Assembly: GCA_903887485.1 (NCBI GenBank)
Contig: CAISPV010000115.1
Coordinates: 1 to 47,044 of the forward strand
Direction of reading: 5' to 3'
DNA from: an uncultured Desulfobulbaceae bacterium
Lineage (GTDB): Bacteria > Desulfobacterota > Desulfobulbia > Desulfobulbales > Desulfocapsaceae
Length of the DNA: 47,044 nucleotides
Part shown: positions 16,760 to 24,873 of the stretch, in pieces
Numbering within the stretch: position 1 is the stretch's first letter
How the letters are laid out: every line of letters begins with the position of its first letter
Program-made: the position numbers and the translations under genes
The notes under the pieces: model-generated
Told to the model about the DNA's origin: nothing
Databases searched by the model: none
The model's input: the letters and a program-made list of their open reading frames with translations, nothing else

Positions 16760-17182
16760 CGGTATGCAGACAATACGACTGGGGTGTGTCGACACCATAA
16801 AATTTGGATGCTCTGTTATCATAAAAAAAGGACTTTTGCTCGGTCTTTAATTAGGGGTTTAGGAAACAAAATTAATGAAAGAAACAAGTGAAAAGCCTCA
16901 TACGAGCTACGGAGACCAAAACATAGTGGGTGAAGTTGCTCATCTAAAAGAAAAAAATACAAGGCCCATCCTGGTATAATAACCCAAGATGGGAGAATAT
17001 TTTCATTTAAATATACTACATGGAGAGTCCTTTATCGTGCCTGTTATGGATGTCTGGCAATTCTGCTTTGTTATGTCATTGTTTTTGGGGACACAGAGCA
17101 ATGTCCTAGTTTGTTTTCGTTTTTATTCCGGCAAATATTTGGTGGAATTTTACTGCAATTGTGTGTGCTTAGGCTATTAGAT
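16760..17182 (+). other. AT-rich foreign-looking DNA with at most a 34-codon reading frame
   Basis: Base use shifts sharply to AT just after the 550-residue gene. The only start with a plausible SD is ATG 16875 (after TAGGGGTTTAGG), which would give a 34-residue hydrophilic peptide ending at 16979; I do not call it a gene. A frame from 16989 encodes an aromatic- and cysteine-rich 63-mer without an SD and looks accidental. Confidence 0.4.
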
Positions 17183-17518
17183 ATGATATTTACCAAAGAA
17201 ATCATCTTGTATCCTCATAAGATTGCGCATACATGGCGCTTTGGCCTTAGAAGAGATGTCGTTTTTACAAGTTCAAGATTTGGGGCACAGCAGACAATAT
17301 CTTACAGTTCAAAAAGGTTTTATCCTTCCAGGTACAGCAATTTTTTTACGCCAATCCTTGGTGTGCTTTATGATGAATATCTGGTTGAGTCGGAAGATGT
17401 TCGTATAATGAATAAATACTTAGCCGAGATTTCGGGAAGAGATCTCAGTACTTTTGAATTAAGTGGGGGGAGCGTTTCATTAAGATCTTTTTTAAAAGAG
17501 GAAAACACACATGAATAG
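17183..17518 (+). CDS. AT-rich hypothetical gene in the inserted patch
   Basis: From ATG 17183 a product of about 111 residues is predicted (MIFTKEIILYPHKIAHTW...), with charged and aromatic residues spread through it and a hydrophilic C-terminus ending EENTHE. Its codon use is far more AT-rich than that of the flanking core genes, which points to transfer. It overlaps the next frame by a few bases (ATG 17510), as in a compact operon. I do not recognise a family. An alternative start at 17111 would add a hydrophobic stretch. Its reality is plausible but unproven. Confidence 0.45.
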   Translation: MIFTKEIILYPHKIAHTWRFGLRRDVVFTSSRFGAQQTISYSSKRFYPSRYSNFFTPILGVLYDEYLVESEDVRIMNKYLAEISGRDLSTFELSGGSVSLRSFLKEENTHE

Positions 17519-17584
17519 TGATAATAACGACAATTTTCAGAACATATTAATGGGTTTTACTCAGTCCTGCTGGCGCAAAAGGCC
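17510..17584 (+). pseudogene. Start of a second AT-rich gene, cut off by the repeated gene end
   Basis: ATG 17510 overlaps the end of the preceding frame and opens with MNSDNNDNFQNILMGFTQ, a hydrophilic start of normal look. At 17565 the sequence switches abruptly to the GC-richer copy of the 550-residue gene end, and the frame then runs into a TAG stop after a few residues (17582-17584). The gene therefore lost its body at this junction. Confidence 0.5.
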
Positions 17585-17805
17585 TTAGCTGGATTGGGGG
17601 CGCGGATGGTGACCTCCATCGAATACCCAAAACGAATCGGCAGAAAGGGCGAGCCCGGTCAACATCTGCTCTACGCCTTTCTGCTTCGTCTGCCAAAATC
17701 GCCTGGCGCCTTCAGCGAGGCCCAGCTTCGGTTTATCAATGGCCACTACCCGGAAGATTTTGCTGCCGTGTGCCGGCAGCAGTTTGTCAATGTCGGATAA
17801 AATCC
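17565..17805 (+). pseudogene. Diverged second copy of the 3' end of the 550-residue gene
   Basis: This copy matches 16510-16759. The reading frame from about 17570 to the TAA at 17798-17800 is still open and encodes the same C-terminus (MVTSIEYPKRI then LYAFLLRLPKSPGAFSEAQ). Most differences are silent or conservative, and the 9-base gap keeps the frame. So the copy diverged while under selection as part of a full gene, probably in another lineage, rather than by decay after a local duplication. It has no 5' part and no obvious start, so it is a fragment. Confidence 0.85.
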
Positions 17806-17812
17806 TGATTAG

Positions 17813-18377
17813 TTGGCAACAATATGGAAATAGGTGGAGTGTCCCTGGTTTTCCTTTGACGATGAGGATCGGCAAACCTATCTGCGGTTTGCTGACCGGC
17901 TACGCGCGGACGCACGCAATGCAGATCTGGGCCTACTGTCTGATGGATAATCATGTTCACCTACTCGCCGTTCCAGAGACGGAAATCGCCTTGGCGCGAG
18001 GCATCGGCCTGACGAATCAGGTTTACACCCAGTATCTTAATCGCAAGTTGAGCCAGTCCGGTCGCATCTGGCAGTGGTTGTTCCCTGCCAAGCAATTGAC
18101 CAGGGAGAACGGAACGGGAGAATTGCAGCGCTACCATCTGTATGCGCCCCATGTGCAGAAGGCTATCAAGCGGGCAGCAGAAGACGCGAGCGTCTGCAAG
18201 CGCGTCACCGCTCATACTTTTCGCCACAGTTTCGCCAGCCATCTCCTCCAGAAGAATTTTGATATCAGAACGATTCAGGAGTTGCTCGGGCACAGTGACG
18301 TGCGGACAACCATGATTTACACGCATACGGTAAAGAGCGTTACTCTGAAAGAGGTCAGAAGTCCGTTGGATTTTTAA
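17813..18377 (+). pseudogene. Chimeric remnant: REP-type transposase (RAYT) fragment joined to integron integrase C-terminus
   Basis: Two unrelated recombinases share one frame. The 5' part is a Y1/RAYT transposase: in one frame DDEDRQTYLRF (about 17857-17889), then after a one-base shift AYCLMDNHVHLL with the NHVHL metal-binding motif (about 17930-17965) and GRIWQ. At about 18069-18080 it passes into WLFPAKQLTRENGTGELQRYHL, the stretch typical of integron integrases, followed by HTFRHSFASHLL, LLGHSDVRTTMIYTH and the terminal VRSPLDF. The integrase part keeps box-II His and Arg, the LLGH His and the tyrosine nucleophile, but lacks the N-terminal domain and box-I Arg. The RAYT part has a frameshift and no C-terminus. 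Neither enzyme can be active. Confidence 0.85.
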
Positions 18378-18483
18378 AGAGTAAATGTTGTGTCGAGTGC
18401 CCGACAGGATCAAATTATGGTAACAGGAGCAATAGGCAGTACAAAAATAACAGGGGAAATATTCATTTCCTGCCCTTCAAAAT

Positions 18484-18521
18484 AAAAAATCCTGTTCCGG
18501 TGAACCGGAACAGGATTTTTT
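18484..18521 (-). terminator. Intrinsic terminator of ppaC
   Basis: AAAAAATCCTGTTCCGG (18484-18500), a TGAA loop and the exact complement ending in TTTTTT (18505-18521). It can work in both directions, since A runs flank it on the left and T runs on the right; it lies 51 bases past the ppaC stop. Confidence 0.85.
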
Positions 18522-18571
18522 CTCTACAAAACTTTCTTAAAACTTATAGAAAGTTTCTTTCTTTTTTCAAA

Positions 18572-19501
18572 TTAGCAACCACAGGCCTTCTGCAATGGCG
18601 GAACGGTCTGTTTCTTGCGGCTCATCATACCAGGAATCCACATGCAACCATTCTCAATTTTGCCGCCAAAGGCCTTCTCAACCAAAGCAGGCTCATCGGA
18701 AAGAACGATCAGCTCGGTACCTTCTTTGACGACATCGGTAAGCATGAACAGAACAGAATGGCGACCATCTTTCTTTACATCTTCCAGGGCCTTCAATAGA
18801 TCAGCACGGATAGCAGCAACCTGATCAAGGGCAGCAAGCTCCAACTGGCCAATACCCATTTTCTTGCCGTTCATGTCAAAGTCCTTGTAGTCACGGAAGA
18901 CCAGGTCTTTCATGGCATACCCATCAATGGAAGACTTGGCGCGGAGCATATCCATGAACAGGGCGTCGGTATCATCAACACCGGCAACCTTCTTCAGGTC
19001 GGCCACAGCGGCCTTGTCATCAGGGGTACAGGTTGGGGACTTGAAATTAACGGTGTCGCTGAGGATAGCGGCAAGCATTCCGCCGGCAATATCCTTAGGA
19101 ATGGCAACGCCTGCATCCTTGAACATCTTGTTCAGGACGGTACCGGTACAGCCCACAGGCTCGGCACGGAACAGGATTGGCTGATTGGTGGTGATGTCAC
19201 CAATTTTATGATGATCAACAATGGCAACCACCTCGGCAGAGGTGATGTTGGCTGGAGCCTGTCCGATATCGCTGAAGTCAACCAGGGCAACTTTCTGACC
19301 GGCAGCATCCATCATGGTCTCAGGGGCGGCAAGACCAAAGCGTTTCAGAACCACTGTTGACTCTGGGTTGAGCTGATCAGCGGCGATCTGCATACAGGCC
19401 TTAGCAGTTTGACCCTGAGCATTGAGAAGCGCTGCAAAGGCAATGGCTGAAGTTACTGAATCGGTATCAGGGTTTGAGTGACCTACTACACAAATTGTCA
19501 T
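18572..19501 (-). CDS. ppaC: Manganese-dependent inorganic pyrophosphatase (family II)
   Basis: The enzyme splits pyrophosphate to phosphate and drives biosynthetic reactions; family II enzymes use Mn or Co. The 309-residue product has the DHH-family metal motifs: GHSNPDTDS (H8, D12, D14), VDFSD (about 74-78) and VDHHK (about 95-99), and the C-terminal DHHA2 domain in the last 110 residues. The basic SRKKQ motif that binds substrate is seen near the C-terminus. GGAGG stands just before the ATG. In sulfate reducers this enzyme pulls sulfate activation by sulfate adenylyltransferase, a fitting but inferred role here. Confidence 0.95.
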   Translation of the reverse strand: MTICVVGHSNPDTDSVTSAIAFAALLNAQGQTAKACMQIAADQLNPESTVVLKRFGLAAPETMMDAAGQKVALVDFSDIGQAPANITSAEVVAIVDHHKIGDITTNQPILFRAEPVGCTGTVLNKMFKDAGVAIPKDIAGGMLAAILSDTVNFKSPTCTPDDKAAVADLKKVAGVDDTDALFMDMLRAKSSIDGYAMKDLVFRDYKDFDMNGKKMGIGQLELAALDQVAAIRADLLKALEDVKKDGRHSVLFMLTDVVKEGTELIVLSDEPALVEKAFGGKIENGCMWIPGMMSRKKQTVPPLQKACGC

Positions 19502-19980
19502 CGGGGTATTCCTCCATACATAATGAATTATTTAAATCGGCCAAAACGGACGATCTCCAATACTGCTTATTTCCTTTCTCAGACTACTTATTATCTACAT
19601 ATACAAAATTCAGGATCTCTTTTTATCACAATAAACTTTGCCACATTAGTGCCTTCCCCATAGGGAGTCAAGTAGAAAAAAGAGATAAAAAAACTTGATA
19701 ATCATGCCACCAAACCATTATTCTGTCAATAAAAGCTTCGTGACTTTACCCTGCCCCTCAAGTATATTTAGAAGCCGTTATCCAAAAATCATCGCCATTG
19801 ACACTGCTCCATTGTTGACCATTTCATGACGATGGCCATGGACGTCCGCCAGAAGTACTTTTGGTGTAGAGATAAAGGACTGCCTCCAGTAGTATGATGA
19901 TTTGGAAACGACGGCTTATAGGGCAAGATTCCTGATTTTTTGCAGATCATCTTCTCTCCTTCAAACCATAAGGGCCTATA
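19502..19980. other. Long intergenic gap between divergent genes
   Basis: About 480 bases separate ppaC and the next plus-strand gene. The first 200 are AT-rich and probably hold the ppaC promoter. At 19774-19835 there is a diverged copy of the dispersed repeat. I see no gene or RNA in the rest. Confidence 0.5.
19774..19835. repeat. Dispersed repeat, longer variant
   Basis: GCCGTTA at the left, then CACTGCTCCATTGTTGACCA and TTTCATGACGAT at the right, matches the copy at 40577-40640 along most of its length. Both are longer than the simple palindromic copies and share the same end sequences. Confidence 0.55.
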
Positions 19981-20859
19981 ATGAAATCAACATCCAAACG
20001 TTCATCATCTTTGTTTATTCCTCTCGTTGTCTTGACCTTGATGGCAACAGGCGCTTTCTGGTTTTTCTTTCACCACAGCGCCTCGCAACCGCCACCACAA
20101 CCACCTGCCGTTGCCGAAGACTTGCAGGCAAATCCATCATCAGCCCCTCTTGCCGATGAGACACTGCTTCCAGGAACACCTGGCAACCCACAGGAACAGG
20201 CTGTCCCGACCCCTATTCCTGCCCTGCCAACCAAAGACGACCTGCCGCAAGCGGTCGACAAGATCAAGGCGTTTTACCAATACCTGGATCAGCAGCAATA
20301 CATTCAGGCCCGTCACTTGGACGCCCCAAGCCATATCTATATGACCAGACTGATCCAGTTGCTGCTGGACGCCCCGCCTGTCGTCACGCGAGAAACAGAT
20401 GAACTCTCGACCATTCTCAAGAACAGCACTCACCTCTTTCGCATCCTTGGCAAAGACAACATCCTGTTAAGTAAAGAAATCCTGAATCGAGAAAAAGAGA
20501 AGACAGAAGAGCTCATGGCAAACTATTTTCTCCTCACTGAGCACCCAGAGGCCTTTGACAAGGATCTATCCCTCAAAATTCCTGAAGGCGCCCTGTACCA
20601 ATATGCCTGTTTCTTTCTTAACACCATGGGGGGCAAACTTTATCTATCAAGAAGGGATTCTCTCACCCGCATGGTTGTCAGCTATTATGCCATCCTGATC
20701 GTTCACCAGGCAAACGCTCAAGGAAAGAATGCACATGGCCTCCAGCTTCAACCAGCCCTCGACCTTTTGACAACCGAGATCGAAGAAGGTGGCAATCATC
20801 TGCATTATAAAGAGGCATACCTCGACACCCTGTATGATCTGAAAGAAAAATATCAATAA
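19981..20859 (+). CDS. Membrane-anchored periplasmic protein of unknown function
   Basis: The 292-residue protein has one N-terminal membrane segment (about 12-31, LFIPLVVLTLMATGAFWFFF) after a basic start, then a Pro/Ala-rich linker (36-80) and a helical C-terminal domain from about 85. No enzyme motif or cysteine pair is visible and I do not recognise the family. The layout suggests that the globular part lies outside the inner membrane. The next gene (GYF/AIM24) begins 45 bases later on the same strand, so the two may be cotranscribed. Confidence 0.7.
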   Translation: MKSTSKRSSSLFIPLVVLTLMATGAFWFFFHHSASQPPPQPPAVAEDLQANPSSAPLADETLLPGTPGNPQEQAVPTPIPALPTKDDLPQAVDKIKAFYQYLDQQQYIQARHLDAPSHIYMTRLIQLLLDAPPVVTRETDELSTILKNSTHLFRILGKDNILLSKEILNREKEKTEELMANYFLLTEHPEAFDKDLSLKIPEGALYQYACFFLNTMGGKLYLSRRDSLTRMVVSYYAILIVHQANAQGKNAHGLQLQPALDLLTTEIEEGGNHLHYKEAYLDTLYDLKEKYQ

Positions 20860-20904
20860 TTTTTACAAGATATCCCCGTCACCTTCACAACAAGGAGTCA
20901 AATC

Positions 20905-21909
20905 ATGGATACCTGGTATGTCGCGCTGAATGGCGTACAGCATGGCCCTTTCAGTCAGGATCAGATCCAACAAGGATTGGCTACCGGCGTTTACACCCGA
21001 GACACGCTGGTCTGGCGCCAGGGTTTTGCCAACTGGCTGCCCCTGGCCCAGGCGCCGGAACTGCAGCAGCCCACGTTCACCCGGCCACCCGTCAATCTTG
21101 GCGCCGCCAGACAGGCCGACGAGATCGATTACCAGATCCATGGCAATGAGATGCAATTTGTGGAGATTGAACTTGACCCCCAGGAAAGCGTCGTCGCCGA
21201 GGCCGGGGCCATGATGTATATGTCAGACGGCATCCAGATGGAGACCGTCTTTGGCGATGGCAGTTACGGCTCTGAGGTCGGCGGCTTTATGGACAAGATG
21301 CTGGGGGCCGGCAAGCGGCTTATTACCGGCGAGAGTCTGTTCACCACCGTTTTCACCTTTATGGGCCAGGGGAAAGGCAAAGTGGCCTTTGCCGCCCCGT
21401 ATCCCGGAAAAATCATCCCGTTCGATCTGAAAAACTATAACGGCAAGCTCATCTGTCAAAAATCCGCCTTTCTCTGCGCCGCCAAAGGCGTGGCCCTGGG
21501 GGTCGCCTTCCAGAGGAAAATCGGCGTCGCCCTCTTTGGCGGCGAAGGCTTTATCATGCAGAAGCTGGAAGGCAATGGCCTTACCTTTGTCCATGCCGGC
21601 GGCACGATTATCGAAAAAGAACTGCAGGCAGGAGAAACCCTGCGGGTGGACACCGGCTGCCTGGTCGCCCTGACCCAGACCGTGCAGTATGATATCGAAT
21701 TTGTCGGCGGCGTCAAATCAGCCCTCTTCGGCGGCGAAGGATTCTTCTTTGCCACCCTGCGGGGACCAGGACACGTCTGGCTGCAATCCCTGCCCTTCTC
21801 TCGCCTGGCTGGCCGTATCCATGAGGCAGCCCCCCAGAATAAAGGCGGTTATTCCACCCAGGACGAAGGATCGGTGCTGGGGGCGCTCGGCAATCTTCTG
21901 CAGAAATGA
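20905..21909 (+). CDS. AIM24 (TIGR00266-type) protein with N-terminal GYF_2 domain
   Basis: Residues about 3-50 form a GYF_2 domain ([18 protein letters not shown], then [13 protein letters not shown]), a small fold seen in membrane-associated bacterial proteins. Residues about 75-300 form the AIM24 double beta-sheet domain with the repeated glycine-rich signatures ([49 protein letters not shown]). The function of bacterial AIM24 proteins is not established; the yeast protein supports mitochondrial inner-membrane organisation. An AAGGAG-type SD precedes the ATG. It is GC-rich like the neighbouring core genes. Confidence 0.85.
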   Translation: MDTWYVALNGVQHGPFSQDQIQQGLATGVYTRDTLVWRQGFANWLPLAQAPELQQPTFTRPPVNLGAARQADEIDYQIHGNEMQFVEIELDPQESVVAEAGAMMYMSDGIQMETVFGDGSYGSEVGGFMDKMLGAGKRLITGESLFTTVFTFMGQGKGKVAFAAPYPGKIIPFDLKNYNGKLICQKSAFLCAAKGVALGVAFQRKIGVALFGGEGFIMQKLEGNGLTFVHAGGTIIEKELQAGETLRVDTGCLVALTQTVQYDIEFVGGVKSALFGGEGFFFATLRGPGHVWLQSLPFSRLAGRIHEAAPQNKGGYSTQDEGSVLGALGNLLQK

Positions 21910-21924
21910 CAGGAACCTTCAATT

Positions 21925-21957
21925 GTCGGGTTACGCTGCTGTTGCGGCTAACCCGAC
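21925..21957. terminator. Bidirectional hairpin between convergent genes
   Basis: GTCGGGTTA (21925-21933) pairs with TAACCCGAC (21949-21957) around a GC-rich loop, exactly between the stops of the AIM24 and thermonuclease genes. Confidence 0.65.
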
Positions 21958-22560
21958 TTATTTATGGTCCTGCTTCCATTTCCAAGGAGGCACAGGATTA
22001 TCATTTTTCCATAGCCCACGTCTGGCCATCCTGGCCTCTTTCTCCAACTGGCGCCATTTTCGGCAAATCGGTTCCTTACAATAATAAATATGCACCCACG
22101 CCAACCCCTCTCTGAGTAACTCCTCATTGAGTGAATCTCCACCGACATGAACCAAGGCTACCAGGCGGCCATATTTATCCCAGGCCTTTGACTGCAACTC
22201 AACCCGCTGTCCCTCAACCCGTTGCCGGGCAAATTCTTTCGCCTGATGAGAAAACTCCTGCTGCCATTCAGGGGCATCAATGCCAAAAAGACGGACACGC
22301 AGTTGTCTCCCCTGATACCTCACCTCAAGGGTGTCGCCATCAATCACCTTGACGACATGGGCAGAAAAGACCTCATTATAACCATTTGTATTTGCCAGAC
22401 AGAGCTCATATCCCGACACAAGGAAGATGCAGGACACCAAGAAAAGAAGACCAAGAGGCCATGGTCGACACCACAGAATTTTACGCCACCCTCCCAAACA
22501 ACGACCCACAGCCCCTGCCATCTTCTCCAGCTCGCTATAATCACACAGGAATGGCGGCAC
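21958..22560 (-). CDS. Thermonuclease-family protein (SNase-like), membrane-anchored or secreted
   Basis: After a hydrophobic segment (about 36-53, LGLLFLVSCIFLVSGY) comes the staphylococcal-nuclease OB fold: VVKVIDGDTLEVRY, LRVRLFGIDAPEW, the AKEFARQRVEG helix, KAWDKYGRLVALV and LREGLAWVHIYY. The catalytic Arg of RLFGIDAPE, the DGDT aspartates and the YGR arginine are all present, so the enzyme is probably active as a Ca-dependent nuclease. The 200-residue length is normal. The start is a GTG at 22560 behind an AAAGGAAAAGAA stretch; an ATG at 22521 is an alternative. A role in nutrient scavenging or self-protection outside the cytosol is inferred. Confidence 0.85.
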   Translation of the reverse strand: MPPFLCDYSELEKMAGAVGRCLGGWRKILWCRPWPLGLLFLVSCIFLVSGYELCLANTNGYNEVFSAHVVKVIDGDTLEVRYQGRQLRVRLFGIDAPEWQQEFSHQAKEFARQRVEGQRVELQSKAWDKYGRLVALVHVGGDSLNEELLREGLAWVHIYYCKEPICRKWRQLEKEARMARRGLWKNDNPVPPWKWKQDHK

Positions 22561-22589
22561 CTTCTTTTCCTTTCTGATTTGATATAAGC

Positions 22590-23786
22590 TTAGCTGAGTC
22601 TACTCGCTTCCTGGACAATGGCCAGCATGTCACGAACGGCCTGGTCAAGTCCTACGAAGGCGGCCCTGGCGATAATGGCATGTCCTATGGACAACTCTTC
22701 AATGGTGTCGAGGGCGGCGATACGGGCTGTAGTCTGGTAATTCAAGCCATGTCCGGCATAGACCCGCAGGCCTGTCTGGTAGGCCTCTTCGGCCATTGCG
22801 GCGATGATTTGGAATTCCTGATCGCGTGTCTTTTCACTGGTGGCGTCACAGTAGCGGCCTGTATGGATCTCGACAAAGGTGGCCCCAATCTCCTGGGCGG
22901 CCTTGATCTGCTTGGAATCAGGGTCGACAAAAAGAGAGACCGGAATCCCGGCCTTACGCATCTTGTCGATGGTCTTGGCCAGCATCTTTTTCTGGGCCGC
23001 TACATCAAGCCCACCTTCGGTAGTCAGTTCCTGCCTTTTTTCCGGGACCAGGGTCACCATGTCCGGCTTGAGGGCAAGGGCAATACCTATGATCTCCTTG
23101 TTGGCTCCCATTTCCAGATTAAGTTTAGTCTTGACCGTTTCCCTGAGCACCATGATGTCCCGATCCTGGATATGCCGCCGGTCTTCCCGAAGATGGACGA
23201 CAATGCCTGCGGCCCCGGCCATTTCGCAGATGGCGGCGGCGGCAACCGGGTCAGGCTCAACGCCCCCCCTGGCCTGACGGATGGTGGCGATGTGATCGAC
23301 ATTAATGGCAAGATGGGTCATGGCGGTGCTCCTGGAGTGTTGTAATTTGCTGAGTAGTTCCTGTTCCTTGTCCTGCATGAGAATCGCATCTGCCTCTGAT
23401 CGCTCATGGTCGTAACCAAGCAGATGGAGGAGGCCATGGGTGATGAGCCAGGTAAGCCGATCATGCAGGGATTGTTTAAATTCTTTGGCCTCTCGCAGGG
23501 CGGTGTCCACCGAGATGATGATATCGCCCAACTCCTTGACCGGCACCAGGGCAAGCGAGCTGTCTGCCCCGTCGGCAAAGGGGAAGGACAGGACATTCGT
23601 CGGTCCGCTCTTGTGCCGGTAGTGGTCGTTAAGCCAGCTTATCTCCTGATCATCGACCAGAAGGATGCTGAGACTATAGCCGGAAACCCGGCATTCTCGC
23701 AGGAGGGCTCCGGCGCGTCGTTGCAGGAGACGGCTGTTGATGCGGCAATCCGGGCAGTTGGTATGAAAAGAGAGATCAACGGGCAT
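22590..23786 (-). CDS. ybeY-pdxJ: Fused endoribonuclease YbeY and pyridoxine 5'-phosphate synthase PdxJ
   Basis: One open frame encodes two enzymes. Residues 1-155 are YbeY, the metal-dependent RNase of 16S rRNA maturation, with GPTNVLSFPF and the zinc motif HGLLHLLGYDHE (about 116-127). Residues 156-398 are PdxJ, which condenses 1-deoxyxylulose 5-phosphate with aminoacetone phosphate to pyridoxine 5'-phosphate; LAINVDHIATIRQARGG, the VHLREDRRHI segment, TRDQ and GHGLNYQT mark it. The linker is short (LQHSRSTA). An internal ATG at 23321 has CCAGGAG eight bases upstream and would give a PdxJ of 243 residues, the E. coli length, so free PdxJ may also be made. phoH lies upstream, the usual partner of ybeY. 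Confidence 0.92.
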   Translation of the reverse strand: MPVDLSFHTNCPDCRINSRLLQRRAGALLRECRVSGYSLSILLVDDQEISWLNDHYRHKSGPTNVLSFPFADGADSSLALVPVKELGDIIISVDTALREAKEFKQSLHDRLTWLITHGLLHLLGYDHERSEADAILMQDKEQELLSKLQHSRSTAMTHLAINVDHIATIRQARGGVEPDPVAAAAICEMAGAAGIVVHLREDRRHIQDRDIMVLRETVKTKLNLEMGANKEIIGIALALKPDMVTLVPEKRQELTTEGGLDVAAQKKMLAKTIDKMRKAGIPVSLFVDPDSKQIKAAQEIGATFVEIHTGRYCDATSEKTRDQEFQIIAAMAEEAYQTGLRVYAGHGLNYQTTARIAALDTIEELSIGHAIIARAAFVGLDQAVRDMLAIVQEASRLS

Positions 23787-23817
23787 AGCGGCTGGGAGTA
23801 TGGATTGTGGAGACGAG

Positions 23818-24873
23818 TTACGCAGATTTTTTTATGATCTTGCTGATTGTCGCATTTGGCTCGCTGGCAATAACACCGCTCTCCTGCTTTTTTTCATAGG
23901 CGGTGATAATCTTCTGGACCAGGGGGTGACGGACCACATCGGCCTGGGTAAAGGGGCAGAAGGCGCTACCCTCCAGGGATTGAAGAAGCTGCCTGGCTTC
24001 AAGGAGTCCTGACTGTTTGGGAACCGGCAGATCCACCTGGGTGACGTCGCCGGTGATGACGGCCTGGGAGTCAAAACCGATGCGGGTCAGAAACATCTTC
24101 ATCTGCTCGCGCGTGGTATTCTGGGCCTCATCAAGGATGATAAAGGCGTTACTGAGGGTACGGCCCCGCATGAAGGCCAGGGGGGCAATCTCGATAATGC
24201 CCTGCTCAATCAGGGCCGCGCTCTTTTCAGGTCCCAGCATGTCACTCAAGGCATCATACAAGGGCCGGAGATAGGGGTTGACCTTCTGGGCCAGATCGCC
24301 GGGCAGAAAGCCAAGTTTTTCCCCAGCCTCAACCGCAGGACGAGCGAGAATGATGGAGCGTACCTGACCATTGGTTAAGGCGGAAACCGCCATGGCCACC
24401 GCCAGATAGGTCTTACCGGTTCCAGCCGGGCCGATACCGAAGACGATGTCATTGGTACGGATGGCGTCGATATAGGTCTTCTGGTTGCCGGTTTTGGGTG
24501 AGATAATCCGGTTTTTGGTGGTGATATAGACCTTGTCCAGAAAGATCTTGTCAAGCCTGGCATGGGGATTTGCCTCCAGGACTCGCAGCCCAAAGGCAAA
24601 GTCAGAGGAGAAGACCTTCAATCCCTTGCGGATCAGACCATAAAACTGTTCCAGCAGTTCTGCGGCCAGATCCACTTCATGTCCGAGGCCGGTGATATGA
24701 ACCCCATTGCCCCGGACATGGATTGTGACCCCGCAGCATTGTTCCACGGTTTGCAGATTTTTATTCAGATCGCCGAACAGGATAGCGGTCAGCGCATTAT
24801 CCGAAAAATCAAGATCACGGCTCAGCGGCTGAAGGGCCGTGTTATTTTTTTGCCGGTTTGCCAAGGGCCGCAT
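23818..24873 (-). CDS. PhoH-family ATPase
   Basis: The 351-residue protein has an N-terminal domain that includes a KH-like fold (about 30-90) and a PhoH NTPase domain with Walker A GPAGTGKTYLAV (about 140), FLPGDLAQKVNPYLRPLYDAL, the Walker B IILDEAQNTT and GDVTQVDLP. PhoH-like proteins of this kind (PhoL/YbeZ) interact with YbeY and are tied to rRNA processing. Here the gene lies 31 bases upstream of ybeY, as in many bacteria. Its start at 24873 overlaps the end of the selenoprotein gene by about 30 bases. Confidence 0.92.
   Translation of the reverse strand: MRPLANRQKNNTALQPLSRDLDFSDNALTAILFGDLNKNLQTVEQCCGVTIHVRGNGVHITGLGHEVDLAAELLEQFYGLIRKGLKVFSSDFAFGLRVLEANPHARLDKIFLDKVYITTKNRIISPKTGNQKTYIDAIRTNDIVFGIGPAGTGKTYLAVAMAVSALTNGQVRSIILARPAVEAGEKLGFLPGDLAQKVNPYLRPLYDALSDMLGPEKSAALIEQGIIEIAPLAFMRGRTLSNAFIILDEAQNTTREQMKMFLTRIGFDSQAVITGDVTQVDLPVPKQSGLLEARQLLQSLEGSAFCPFTQADVVRHPLVQKIITAYEKKQESGVIASEPNATISKIIKKSA

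Noticed and set aside
16989-17180. 63-residue Cys- and aromatic-rich frame as a small toxin
   Set aside because: No SD, no partner and no recognisable motif; likely chance in AT-rich DNA.
16760-18570. Integron cassette array with attC sites
   Set aside because: No paired GTTRRRY/RYYYAAC core sites with the right folding were seen by eye; only an integrase fragment is present.
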